Shown here in pieces: positions 1 through 8,082 of a stretch of DNA of 32,033 nt. The translations under genes were made by a program, and so were the position numbers. This DNA comes from Verrucomicrobiaceae bacterium E54 (lineage in GTDB: Bacteria; Verrucomicrobiota; Verrucomicrobiia; Verrucomicrobiales; Akkermansiaceae), in contig JAKZES010000062.1 of assembly GCA_022548915.1 (NCBI GenBank), positions 1 to 32,033 of the forward strand, given 5' to 3'. The notes below the pieces were generated by a model. It did no database searches. It had not been told where the DNA came from and saw only the letters and a program-made list of their open reading frames with translations. Position 1 is the stretch's first letter. Each line of letters opens with the position of its first letter.

Positions 1-45
1 CGACTCCAAGTCTCTCGTGCCACCCCCGGAGGCGCGGCGGGGGGG

Positions 46-97
46 AACCTACAGCCCAGCCCCCAACGGTCAATACCTTTCGAGAAGTTTTTTCAAC
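46..97 (-). promoter_or_regulatory. Strong leftward sigma-70-type promoter with A-rich upstream element
   Basis: Read on the minus strand there is an A-rich tract (positions 97-86, AAAAAACTT), then TTGACC (73-68), a 16-nt spacer and TAGGTT (51-46), preceded by TG. The downstream stretch is very GC-rich. A-rich upstream element, good -35 and GC-rich start region are typical of stable-RNA or other highly expressed promoters, so a transcript probably runs leftward out of the window. The product is not visible. I see no gene in bases 1-160 on either strand; the next gene leftward of 161 ends there. Confidence 0.5.
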
Positions 98-160
98 TCT
101 CCCGGCATCCCCGAATGCCACCACGCCAACACTCTCCAGGGAATGGTTCAGGGGAGTGAA

Positions 161-1246
161 TCAATCTGCGGATTTCTCGGGATTCGCCTGGGATGGGTCG
201 ATTTCGGTGGGGATTCCCATGCGCTTCGCCCGATCCTTCCAAAGCTTCCGGGCCAGGACCTGGAGGTCGGCGATCTGGTCGTGTTCATCGACGATTTCGA
301 CGCCGACGATGGTTTCCAGCACGTCTTCGAGGGTGACGAGGCCGACCGTCGTGCCGAACTCGTCCTGCACCATCATCATCTGATGGGTTTCCGCCAGCAT
401 CATCTCGAAGACCCGATCGACACGGACCGAGCTGGGGACGAGATGCACGGGCCGCTTCAACTGTTCGAGGGTTCCCGTCTCTCCCTTGACGGCGGCGAGG
501 AGCACTTCCGCCCGGATGACAAAGCCTTCGATCTGGCCATTGTCGCTGTCGATCAATGGGATCCGCGAGAAGGGCTTGCCTTCGATCTGCTCGGCGAAAT
601 CCTCGATGGGAAGATCCTTGTCGAGCATGAACACCACCGGGCGAGGCGTCATGATGTCGGTCACGCCGACGTCTCCGAGCTGGAGGATGTTCCGGACGAT
701 GGTGGTCTCACTCGTCTTCAGTTCGCCCTCGGCCTCGCCGAGTCGGGCGACCGCGAGCAACTCCTCGCGATGCATCGGCTTGGCGGCGGCGCGACCGAAG
801 GTGATCAGGCGCGTCACCTGTCCGCAGAGCCATACCAGCGGCTTGAGAAGCCAGATCAGCTTCGGCAGCAACCAGGCGGTTCCCGGGGCCAGTTGCACGG
901 CGAAGCGCGCACCCAGGGTCTTGGGGATGATCTCGGTGAAGATGAGAATCGCAAAGGTCAGCACGCCGGCAAAGACCGCCTCGGTGCCGGCGCCGAACTC
1001 CTTTGCATACTGTGCGCCTGCACCGGCAGCTCCCATCGTATGGGCGATGGTGTTGAGGGTGAGGATGGCGGAAAGCGGGCGATCAATGTCGCTCTTGAGT
1101 CCGGCCATGACTTCCGCCCACCGGGCTCCCCCCCGGCGTGCAGCCTCGATCGTCGAAGGTCCCAGGGTGAGCAGGGTCGCTTCCAGCACCGAGCAGAGAA
1201 AGGAGAAGCCCAGCGCGATGAGAACATAGACGACTAGGAGGGTCAT
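161..1246 (-). CDS. CNNM-domain/CBS-pair membrane protein (HlyC/CorC-like)
   Basis: 361-residue inner-membrane protein of the CNNM (DUF21) plus CBS-pair family, which is linked to magnesium, cobalt or other ion homeostasis. Hydrophobic segments are near residues 1-22, 58-75, 88-108 and 115-140. The segment AILIFTEIIPKTLGARF (about 98-114) is the hallmark of the CNNM domain. A CBS pair follows at about 195-320 (DIMTPRPVVFMLDKD, then a second repeat ending in VGLVTLEDVLETIVG). The C-terminal CorC_HlyC transporter-associated domain found in longer relatives is missing; the protein stops about 40 residues after the CBS pair. The ATG is preceded by GGAG at about 8 nt. It lies 97 bp downstream of the glycosyltransferase gene on the same strand, so co-transcription is possible. 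The transported ion cannot be told from sequence. Confidence 0.9.
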   Translation of the reverse strand: MTLLVVYVLIALGFSFLCSVLEATLLTLGPSTIEAARRGGARWAEVMAGLKSDIDRPLSAILTLNTIAHTMGAAGAGAQYAKEFGAGTEAVFAGVLTFAILIFTEIIPKTLGARFAVQLAPGTAWLLPKLIWLLKPLVWLCGQVTRLITFGRAAAKPMHREELLAVARLGEAEGELKTSETTIVRNILQLGDVGVTDIMTPRPVVFMLDKDLPIEDFAEQIEGKPFSRIPLIDSDNGQIEGFVIRAEVLLAAVKGETGTLEQLKRPVHLVPSSVRVDRVFEMMLAETHQMMMVQDEFGTTVGLVTLEDVLETIVGVEIVDEHDQIADLQVLARKLWKDRAKRMGIPTEIDPSQANPEKSAD

Positions 1247-1343
1247 GCCAGGGACTCCGGAGCGGTGGCGAGATGATCAATCACAAGCCGGGATTCTCAA
1301 GCCGTCCCGCCGGTCCGCAACGAAAATCCGTCCGGCCCCCGGT

Positions 1344-2642
1344 TCAAGCCGCGCGCATCGATTCGCCGGCTGCCTCGAACAACTTGGCGAGGATGTTCGT
1401 TCGATCGAACCGCATCGCGAAGGTGCGGGCCTCGGTGGCGAGATGGCGCCGCTGCGAAAGGGTCATCCTGCCGACCCGGTTGAGGCAGTCGCGCAGACCG
1501 GCGACGTCGCCTGCCTCGTGAACGAGGCAATGGCCTCCACTGGCCTCGGGGATGCCGCCGGTATGGGTCGTGATCACCGGCCCCAACCCGCCGGCCAGCA
1601 TTTTCTCGGCCACCGCGATGCCGAAGGTTTCAACAAACTCGGGACGCGGCTTGCTCGGCAGGCACCAGGCGAAGCAACCGTTCATCAACGCCCCCTTCTC
1701 GGAGTCGCTGACATCGTCGAGCACCCGCACATCGCCGAACTCCGCGGCCAGCGCCTCGACGTCTTCCTTCGCCGGTCCGTTGCCGCAGATGATCAGCTTC
1801 TTTCCGCCGCGCAGTTCGCAGGTCCGCCAGGCTTCAAGGAGATCATCGACGCCCTTGGCCGGCGCGATCCGCGAAAGGAACATCACGTAGCCGTCCCGCT
1901 CCAGCCCACGGGCTTCGAGAGCCTTGTCGACGACTTCGGGCTGCTGGTCGAGGGTCAGGTAGGCATCGGTATCGATGGCCGGGAAGCTGACTCCCACCCG
2001 GCGCTGGAGCTGGCTGGTGAAGCGTGTGCCGAGGGCCAGGTCGACCTTGCGGCCGGCTTCAACAATCAGGTTCTTGGTGAACTGGCTGACCGCCACCGGG
2101 TGGTCGTGATCAAGGAAATTGGAGAGCACCATCTGGGCGGCGCCAAGGCGACCCTCGGCGAGGGCGTTGTTGACGACGTTGGTGATGTCTGAACCGACCG
2201 CCTCCCCGATCGTGAATACCGAGGAAGCGAGACCGGAATTGCGGAAGCTGTTGACCGCCTGCATCACCATCATGCCATGAGGGACCAGGTAGAGATCCAT
2301 GAGCAGGGTCCGGCCGGGAAGCTTGTGGAGCAGGTCGACGATGTGCCCGCCCATTCCCAGCGTCAGGCGTCCATCGAGAACCTTGTAGTCGCCCAGCGGC
2401 TCCGGCCGATCGACGGTGATGCCCTCGGAATACGGATCCACCGTCTCGATCGGCTTCAGCGGCAGCGAGCTGTTTTCCAGCGTCTCGAGCGGATAGGAGA
2501 CGATCCGGACCTCCTCGATCCCCATCGCAATCGCGGCTTCCGCCAGGTTGCGCGCTTCGGTCGAATGACCGCAAATGATCGGGTCGGCACGAACGAGAAA
2601 GACGGCGCTGCGAATCTTCTGGGTGGAGGGATCGATTTCCAT
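1344..2642 (-). CDS. Glycosyltransferase, GT4/GT-B type
   Basis: 432-residue retaining GT-B glycosyltransferase, expected to move a sugar from a nucleotide-sugar donor to an unidentified acceptor in the cytoplasm. The N-terminal half starts FLVRADPIICGHSTEARNLA, an acceptor-domain loop typical of GT4 enzymes. The C-terminal Rossmann domain contains YVMFLSRIAPAKGVDDLLEAW, LIICGNGP, and the E-x7-E donor-site motif in FVETFGIAVAEKMLAGG. No signal peptide or membrane segment is evident. It is preceded by a 278-bp gap and followed by the CNNM gene; neither neighbour points to the polysaccharide made. The family is clear, the substrate unknown. Sucrose-synthase or trehalose-type GT4 roles cannot be excluded. 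Confidence 0.85.
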   Translation of the reverse strand: MEIDPSTQKIRSAVFLVRADPIICGHSTEARNLAEAAIAMGIEEVRIVSYPLETLENSSLPLKPIETVDPYSEGITVDRPEPLGDYKVLDGRLTLGMGGHIVDLLHKLPGRTLLMDLYLVPHGMMVMQAVNSFRNSGLASSVFTIGEAVGSDITNVVNNALAEGRLGAAQMVLSNFLDHDHPVAVSQFTKNLIVEAGRKVDLALGTRFTSQLQRRVGVSFPAIDTDAYLTLDQQPEVVDKALEARGLERDGYVMFLSRIAPAKGVDDLLEAWRTCELRGGKKLIICGNGPAKEDVEALAAEFGDVRVLDDVSDSEKGALMNGCFAWCLPSKPRPEFVETFGIAVAEKMLAGGLGPVITTHTGGIPEASGGHCLVHEAGDVAGLRDCLNRVGRMTLSQRRHLATEARTFAMRFDRTNILAKLFEAAGESMRAA

Positions 2643-2920
2643 GTTAGGAGATTTCCTTTAAAGGTGAAAACGGGACGGAGGCAGATTCCGTGCCATCCCT
2701 GCCGTCGCTTCCTGAAGATATCGGCACCGGCCCGCACTTCTCACGCCGCCGGCGGAGCTTCGCCGACGGATGGACACCATGGCTCCGTCCGTGCGGGTCG
2801 AGCCCGGGGTGCATCCCTGGCGGCGACCGCGAGAACCCTCTCGCTTCCCGGGGTCTCCCTTGACCTGCGGGATCATCAGGGTACGCGCCGGTGTGCCCGG
2901 ATCCCGCATTGGCGGGTGGA
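2643..2920. other. Intergenic stretch without a recognisable gene
   Basis: This 278-bp gap separates the serine hydrolase stop from the glycosyltransferase start. Short frames are open here on both strands, but none has a family signature. A small GC-rich hairpin (CGGCG/CGCCG, near 2753-2768) has no T-run on either side and is not a convincing terminator. It probably holds the glycosyltransferase promoter, but I could not pick a -35/-10 pair. Confidence 0.4.
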
Positions 2921-4258
2921 TCAGCGCGCCATCAGGTATTCCGCGACCGCCTGGTAGGCCGGCAGCGAAGTCGGGTCGATGTAGCCGTTCTTGGCCTGTG
3001 GGTGGGACGAAAACCGGACCAGCACCATTTCCGCGGTGGGGTCGATGTAGATCGTCTGCCCGTGCACGCCGCGGGCGGCATAGGCCCCGTGCCGGTTGTG
3101 AAACACCCACCACATGCTGCGATAGCTCCCGCCCGGCAGCGTCTTGTATCCGGCCTTGGCAAAGGCCGCCTTGTCGCCTCCACCGCGGATGTTGTCGACG
3201 ACCTCCTTCGGAAAAAGGCGCACCCCATTGAGTTCGCCGCCGTCGAGCATCAGCTGGCCGATCCGCCCGAGATCACGCAGGCCGGCGCTCAGTCCGCCGC
3301 CGGCGAACGGCGTGCCCTTGGCATCGACGGTCATGTAGCCGTCCTGCTCCGCGCCGATCCGGGTCCAGATGCGTTCCGACAGCAGATGGGCGAGGTCCTT
3401 GCCGGCCGTGCGCGAGACGATCCAGCCGAGCGCGTCGGTGTTGATCGTCTTGTAGCCGAAGGCCTCGCCGTGCTCGCCCTCCTTGCTCACCGTCCGCAGG
3501 TACTCGAAGTAGCCGTTGGGACCCTCGTAGCCCGCGGGCTTGGGCAGCGGGCTCGCCGCCTTCGAGTAGACCCAGATGTCGGCTTCGGGATCCGAGTAGT
3601 CCTCGCTGTAGTCGAGCGCGGTGGTCATGTCCATAACCTGGCGCACGCTGGCGTCACCGAAGGCGCTGTCCCCAAGTTCGGGCACGATCGAGGCGACCGT
3701 GGCGGTGTCGTCGAGCCTGCCCTCGGCCACCAGGATCTCGGCGAGCAGCCCGGTCATCGACTTGGTCATCGACATCGCGGCGTGCTTGCCGGCCTCGTCG
3801 AGGGCGCCGAAGTACTTCTCGTAGACGACTTCCCCCTTGTGGAGGATCAGCATGCCGTCGGTGTAGTTGGCCGCCAGCGAGTCCTTCCAGGTCATCGGCT
3901 CGGTGCCACCGATGGGGGTGAAGGTGAGCGCGTCGATGGCGTCGCCGGGGGCCGGGCCGTCCGGTGAGTAGGTCAGCGGTACCGGCGCGCCGATTCCCCG
4001 GCTCACCTGCTTGGTCGGCATCAGCTCGCGGATGTGGCAGACCGTCCAGCGCATCTTCGGGAAGCTGAAGAAGTCCGAATCCGGCTGCATGATCAGCTTG
4101 TCGGGCGGCGGTGGGAAGCCCTGCATCCAGCCGAGCGCCACCGGGTCCGACGCCGTGGCATCGGGCGGGGCCGGCCTCTCGGCGGCAGGCAGGTTCAGCA
4201 CGAGGGCGGCGGCCGCGACGGCGGCCACGACGGGGGTTCTAGTAGTTGACGACGACAT
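2921..4258 (-). CDS. Secreted serine hydrolase, class C beta-lactamase / NylB-like
   Basis: 445-residue serine hydrolase of the beta-lactamase/penicillin-binding-protein fold, closest in layout to 6-aminohexanoate-dimer hydrolase (NylB)-like carboxylesterases. The nucleophile motif S-M-T-K is at residues 163-166 (AAMSMTKSMTG). A second-motif candidate is Y269 in FGYKTINTDALGWI, and a third-motif candidate is ARGVHGQTIYIDP near the C-terminus. I chose the ATG at 4258 because it begins a plain signal peptide (MSSSTTRTPVVAAVAAAALV); the upstream extension to 4411 is low-complexity and lies inside the porin gene. With this start the gene overlaps the upstream porin stop by 20 bp, so the two are probably translationally coupled. 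The substrate is unknown: esterase, amidase or D-Ala peptidase are possible; true beta-lactamase activity is unlikely. Confidence 0.82.
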   Translation of the reverse strand: MSSSTTRTPVVAAVAAAALVLNLPAAERPAPPDATASDPVALGWMQGFPPPPDKLIMQPDSDFFSFPKMRWTVCHIRELMPTKQVSRGIGAPVPLTYSPDGPAPGDAIDALTFTPIGGTEPMTWKDSLAANYTDGMLILHKGEVVYEKYFGALDEAGKHAAMSMTKSMTGLLAEILVAEGRLDDTATVASIVPELGDSAFGDASVRQVMDMTTALDYSEDYSDPEADIWVYSKAASPLPKPAGYEGPNGYFEYLRTVSKEGEHGEAFGYKTINTDALGWIVSRTAGKDLAHLLSERIWTRIGAEQDGYMTVDAKGTPFAGGGLSAGLRDLGRIGQLMLDGGELNGVRLFPKEVVDNIRGGGDKAAFAKAGYKTLPGGSYRSMWWVFHNRHGAYAARGVHGQTIYIDPTAEMVLVRFSSHPQAKNGYIDPTSLPAYQAVAEYLMAR

Positions 4259-5759
4259 TGAGGAAGGCTCCGGTCCAGTTGGGGGCGTCACCACCGGAGG
4301 CGCGGTCGATTCCCTTGCCGGGAATCGAGATGCTGAACCCGCCGGTGAGGAAGGTGTGGGGGTTGATGACCCGCGTGTACTCGAGAAAGAAGTCATCGGA
4401 CAAGTGAGCATCGGTCACGCCGGACACAACCGTCGATGTCCCGCCGGAGAAGTCGACCCGGGTCGCCTGCCCGAACTGCACCGGGCTGCGCAACTGGTGG
4501 GCCCGGACGTGGGCGTAGCGGAGGGTGATGATGTCCCGCTGGGTCGGGGTCACGGCCAGTGTGAGGTGGTGGGCCTGCACGTTCGAGTTGATGAAGACCA
4601 TCGCCGACTTCGAGCCGGTCGCCCATGCCTTCGGGGCACCGTCGTAGTAGAGCGGGTCGAACCGCTCGAGCCGGCGCGTCTTGGGGTCGTCACCACTGAA
4701 GACCTGGTAGGAGTAGGAGAGCACCGGCCGCCACGGGTGGCCGGCGAAGGTGTACTCGGCCTTGATGCGGCCGCCCCATGCCCTCAGGTCGATGCGGTCG
4801 TTCCACTGCCAAGCCGCATCGAGGGCCAGTGCCAGGCCCTCGAGCGGGCCCTCGAAGGGTTCGGTGCGCCCGTAGAAGTTCACGGTGTTCAACCCGTCGC
4901 GAGCCCCGGGCAGAAAGGCCGGCGCCCCGACGCCCCCCGGCGCGGCCTGCGGGTAGGGGGCTTCGGACTCGAGGACATGCAGGTAGGTCAGCCCGGCGAA
5001 ACCTCCACCCTCGCCGTCCCAGCGCAGGTCGATTCCCGCCATCCGGTTGGCGGTGTCGTTCGAAGCCATCTCGTTGGGTTCGAGGTAGAAGGCGGTCGCC
5101 TTGGCGCGATTCCGCGACACCTGCAGGATGCCCGCCATCTCCCAGGCCTCCCGGGGACCAAACTTGAGCGCTCCCCGCTCGAACCCGTCGGCACCGCCGT
5201 TTGCGATCAGCATCCCGGTCCCCAGCGTGAGCGCACGCGAACCGAGCGAGGTCTCGATGGCCCACCCACCCCCGAGGTCCGCCCGATATCCCAGATAGGC
5301 CTCCTCCAGCGTGAAACGCCCGACGTCGCCGGTGTCGAAGGCATCGGTGCCGGCGGTGTAGGAACCCACGGCCGAGAGCTTGCCGAAGAGTGACGAGTCC
5401 GGACCCAACCGCCGCTCGAAGCCCAGCCCTGGTTCGATGAAGCCCTCCAGCCACTGGGTGTCGGCCTCAAACGCCGTGTTCCCGGCCGCCCGGCTCGCGA
5501 GATCCCAGAACAGGTTGGTCTCGGCCACCAGGTTGAGCCCGGCCTGGAACTGCCCGCGCACCGTCAGGTTCTCCGATTGATAAAGCAGCATCGGATCGGA
5601 AGCGACCGGTGGGGACCCTTCGGCGATGAGCCCGCCAATGAGCCCTCCAAAGGCGGGACCCGCACCCAGCGCCGTCACTGCCAGGCTCCGGAGATGGAAG
5701 GAAAGGCGGACCGGATGCCCCGGAAACGATCGGAACCAACTTGGAGAGGAAGGGGACAT
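4239..5759 (-). CDS. Outer-membrane porin, alginate-export (AlgE-like) family
   Basis: 506-residue predicted beta-barrel. The body is rich in alternating hydrophobic/polar strands and aromatic girdle residues, and it ends in FLNVVVNY, a typical outer-membrane-protein C-terminus with a terminal aromatic. Segments such as WLEGFIEPGLGFERRL, LEEAYLGYRADL, SRNRAKATAFYLEPNE and FSGDDPKTRRLERFDPLYY resemble the alginate-export domain family. The start at 5759 gives an N-terminus with a hydrophobic run (LAVTALGAGPAFGGLIGGL) that serves as signal peptide; an in-frame ATG at 5831 only adds an Arg/His-rich extension. The 3' end overlaps the serine hydrolase start by 20 bp. The pair suggests uptake or export of a compound that the secreted hydrolase cleaves. 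The solute is unknown. Confidence 0.75.
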   Translation of the reverse strand: MSPSSPSWFRSFPGHPVRLSFHLRSLAVTALGAGPAFGGLIGGLIAEGSPPVASDPMLLYQSENLTVRGQFQAGLNLVAETNLFWDLASRAAGNTAFEADTQWLEGFIEPGLGFERRLGPDSSLFGKLSAVGSYTAGTDAFDTGDVGRFTLEEAYLGYRADLGGGWAIETSLGSRALTLGTGMLIANGGADGFERGALKFGPREAWEMAGILQVSRNRAKATAFYLEPNEMASNDTANRMAGIDLRWDGEGGGFAGLTYLHVLESEAPYPQAAPGGVGAPAFLPGARDGLNTVNFYGRTEPFEGPLEGLALALDAAWQWNDRIDLRAWGGRIKAEYTFAGHPWRPVLSYSYQVFSGDDPKTRRLERFDPLYYDGAPKAWATGSKSAMVFINSNVQAHHLTLAVTPTQRDIITLRYAHVRAHQLRSPVQFGQATRVDFSGGTSTVVSGVTDAHLSDDFFLEYTRVINPHTFLTGGFSISIPGKGIDRASGGDAPNWTGAFLNVVVNY

Positions 5760-5870
5760 GGCATGACTCGGCCCGGGGTGGAGCCGCCGCTCGTGCAGGG
5801 TTTTCAGGCCATGGATCAAAGTCCGTGGCACGAAGGATGCAAGTCATTCTTCGCGGTGCCGGTCCGTGCA

Positions 5871-8012
5871 TCAGTAGCTCGGCGGACGCGACTCGGCGGC
5901 GAATCCGTGGCTTTCCTCGTCCATCTCGAGGCGCAACTCGCCCCCTCCGAGGAACTCCTCCATCTTCAGCCAGCAGCGGTCGAGCGGTTCGCCATTGAGG
6001 AAGGCGGATCTCACCTGGAACCGATTCGGACCATTGCCCTCGGCCACAACCGAAAAATCACCTCCGGGCAGGTGCCAGGTCGCACGCCTGAACAGGGGGC
6101 TTCCGATCAGCATGACCGGTTGACCACAAACCGGAAACAACCCGGCCGCGCTCCACACGAACCAGGACGACAGGCCCCCGGAGTCGTCGTTGCCTGGAAG
6201 CCCTCCCGGCCCGGTGGTGAACTGGCAGTCCATCACACGGCGCACGACCTGGGCGGTGCGATCATGGCGCCCGGCGTAGAGATACGCATAGGGAGCCTCC
6301 ATGTCCGGCTCGTTGTTCAGGCCCTCGAAACGGAACAGGCGCTCGCCGTGCTCCGGCTCGTCGAAGCCGAAGAACCGATCGAGCAGCGCCGCGAAGCGAC
6401 GTTCCCCTCGTGCCAGCCGGATGCGGCCCTTCATGTCGTGCAGGAAGCGAAAGGAGTAGTTCCAGTTCTCCCCCTCGTAGTAGGTCGAGTCCTCGCGCAG
6501 AAGTCCGGTCTGGTCGTCGAAGGCATTGACCCAATGCTTCGACAGTTCAGTGGCGCGATCGTGGATGACCTGGTGTCCCACCCCCCTCGCCATCCGCGCC
6601 ATGCAGAAGTGCGCGTAGGAAAGATCGAGCGTGTGCGAGAGTGGATCGACCACACCCCTGCGAGCATACTCACCGAACCGGCCCTTGCGGCCCTTGCCGC
6701 TCTGGCTGGTCCGCCACAGCAGCGAAAGAACCCGGTCCCAGTCCGCCTCGATCCCCCGCACCCGCGCGTCCTCGAGAATCGCATGGCACAGTCCGCTCGC
6801 CTGCTTGGTGAAGCGGTCCGGCGTGTTGTCCATGAGATAGCTGATGGGGAAAACCCCCTCGCGCTGGGCCACCTCGCAGAGAAACTCGACGAAGTCGGCC
6901 CCGCGCTCAGGCCACAGCGTCATCATCAGGGGAAGCTGCGTCTTGTAGAGGTCCCACAGGGTGGAAAGGTCGAGAAAGAAGGGGCCCGGCTCCCGGCTGA
7001 AGGGATTCTCGTCGCGGAAATCCGCCGGCTTGATGCATGAGTGATAGAAGGCCGTCTCGAAGACCTCCCGCTGGGCGTCGGCGCCACCTTCGACCTCGAC
7101 CTTCGAGAGCACCTCCTCCCAGCTCTCCGCCGCACTGCGGGCGATCCTGTCGAAATCGGATGCCGAGGCCACAGCGACCCGACAACGTTCGGCCTCCCGC
7201 AGCGAAAACCCGAAGGTGAGTTCGATGTCCCGGCCCCCGCCACGGAAGGCGAATCCGAAGGTCGGCTGGCGCTTCTGCACTTCCAGCGAGACCTCGTAGC
7301 GGGTCGCCTCGATCTCCTCTTCCTCCTCCCACAGATAGCCTTCGGCACCCGGTGCCACGCAGTGGAAGTGCACCGGGATCCCCTCCATCACCACCTGCCC
7401 CTCGACCGCACCCTCGTCGGTGATCCGCCACCCACCACCCTGGGGATAGCTCCCCATGCCCTCGATCAGGAGGCCTCCGGCCGAAAGCTCCACGGCGAGG
7501 TGGGCCCCGACCCCCTCGGGGAAGCGGTACCGATGACGCATGCCCCTCGGCAGGGCGGCCAGCTCGAACTCCACCTCGGCGATACGGCCCGCATAGTAGC
7601 CCGGCCAGGCCTTCTCATCGGTCAGCGGACGGCGCTCGACGCGTCCCTCGAGGCCATCGGCCCCGAGCGGGGTGGTGAGCAGGTAATTGTAGTAGCTGCG
7701 GATGCGTCCGGTGCCGCTCTGCTGGAAATGCGCGATCCCCAGCGCCTCGTGATTCTCAAACTCGACCGGCGGCGACCCGCCATCGAGGGACAGCGCGTAG
7801 CGGCCGTAGCCGGTCACGTAGGCACCCGAGTAGGCGCAGGCCGAAACCATGCCGAAGGGAAGCGTCGCGCCGGGATGGGTATTGCCGACCGGCGGCTTCG
7901 GACGCCACCAGCTGCCGGCGATCCCCACGGGGTCGGGCAGATCGGACTCGGCGGTGCCGAGAAAAGGATCCACCCGCGAAACCGCGGGCAGATCGATGGG
8001 CTTGTCGGGCAT
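5871..8012 (-). CDS. GH92-family exo-alpha-mannosidase-like glycosidase
   Basis: 713-residue member of glycoside hydrolase family 92, calcium-dependent exo-acting alpha-mannosidases. Family landmarks: VDPFLGT and GNTHPGATLPFGMV near the N-terminus, LWDLYKTQLPLMMTLWPE, YYEGENWNYSF, FEGLNNEPDMEAPY, and GLPGNDDSGGLSSWFVWSA, the loop holding the catalytic Asp residues of the family. Divergence is visible where most members read SGTGxGDxG; here it is SGTGRIRSYYNY. The start at 8012 (MPDKPIDLP) is preferred because the longer frame to 8135 runs through a perfect hairpin and into the upstream gene. With either start there is no signal peptide, unusual for this mostly secreted family, so it may act in the cytoplasm on imported oligosaccharides. 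Exact linkage specificity cannot be inferred. Confidence 0.88.
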   Translation of the reverse strand: MPDKPIDLPAVSRVDPFLGTAESDLPDPVGIAGSWWRPKPPVGNTHPGATLPFGMVSACAYSGAYVTGYGRYALSLDGGSPPVEFENHEALGIAHFQQSGTGRIRSYYNYLLTTPLGADGLEGRVERRPLTDEKAWPGYYAGRIAEVEFELAALPRGMRHRYRFPEGVGAHLAVELSAGGLLIEGMGSYPQGGGWRITDEGAVEGQVVMEGIPVHFHCVAPGAEGYLWEEEEEIEATRYEVSLEVQKRQPTFGFAFRGGGRDIELTFGFSLREAERCRVAVASASDFDRIARSAAESWEEVLSKVEVEGGADAQREVFETAFYHSCIKPADFRDENPFSREPGPFFLDLSTLWDLYKTQLPLMMTLWPERGADFVEFLCEVAQREGVFPISYLMDNTPDRFTKQASGLCHAILEDARVRGIEADWDRVLSLLWRTSQSGKGRKGRFGEYARRGVVDPLSHTLDLSYAHFCMARMARGVGHQVIHDRATELSKHWVNAFDDQTGLLREDSTYYEGENWNYSFRFLHDMKGRIRLARGERRFAALLDRFFGFDEPEHGERLFRFEGLNNEPDMEAPYAYLYAGRHDRTAQVVRRVMDCQFTTGPGGLPGNDDSGGLSSWFVWSAAGLFPVCGQPVMLIGSPLFRRATWHLPGGDFSVVAEGNGPNRFQVRSAFLNGEPLDRCWLKMEEFLGGGELRLEMDEESHGFAAESRPPSY

Positions 8013-8049
8013 CTCTGGCCCCTGCCCTAGCACGTCGCGGGCCAAAACC

Positions 8050-8075
8050 GAGTCCGGGGCGCGGGCCCCGGACTC
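8050..8075 (-). terminator. Perfect 11-bp hairpin between the vWA and GH92 genes
   Basis: The arms GAGTCCGGGGC (8050-8060) and GCCCCGGACTC (8065-8075) are perfectly complementary around a 4-nt loop. It lies just after the vWA stop codon, and on the minus strand is followed by GGTTTT. This fits an intrinsic terminator with a short T-run, or an mRNA-stabilising hairpin separating the two genes. Confidence 0.5.
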
Positions 8076-8082
8076 GCGCCCA

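Noticed and set aside
2921-4258. Antibiotic-resistance beta-lactamase
   Set aside because: The motif set and length fit the NylB/esterase group of the fold better; no typical class C KTG box was found.
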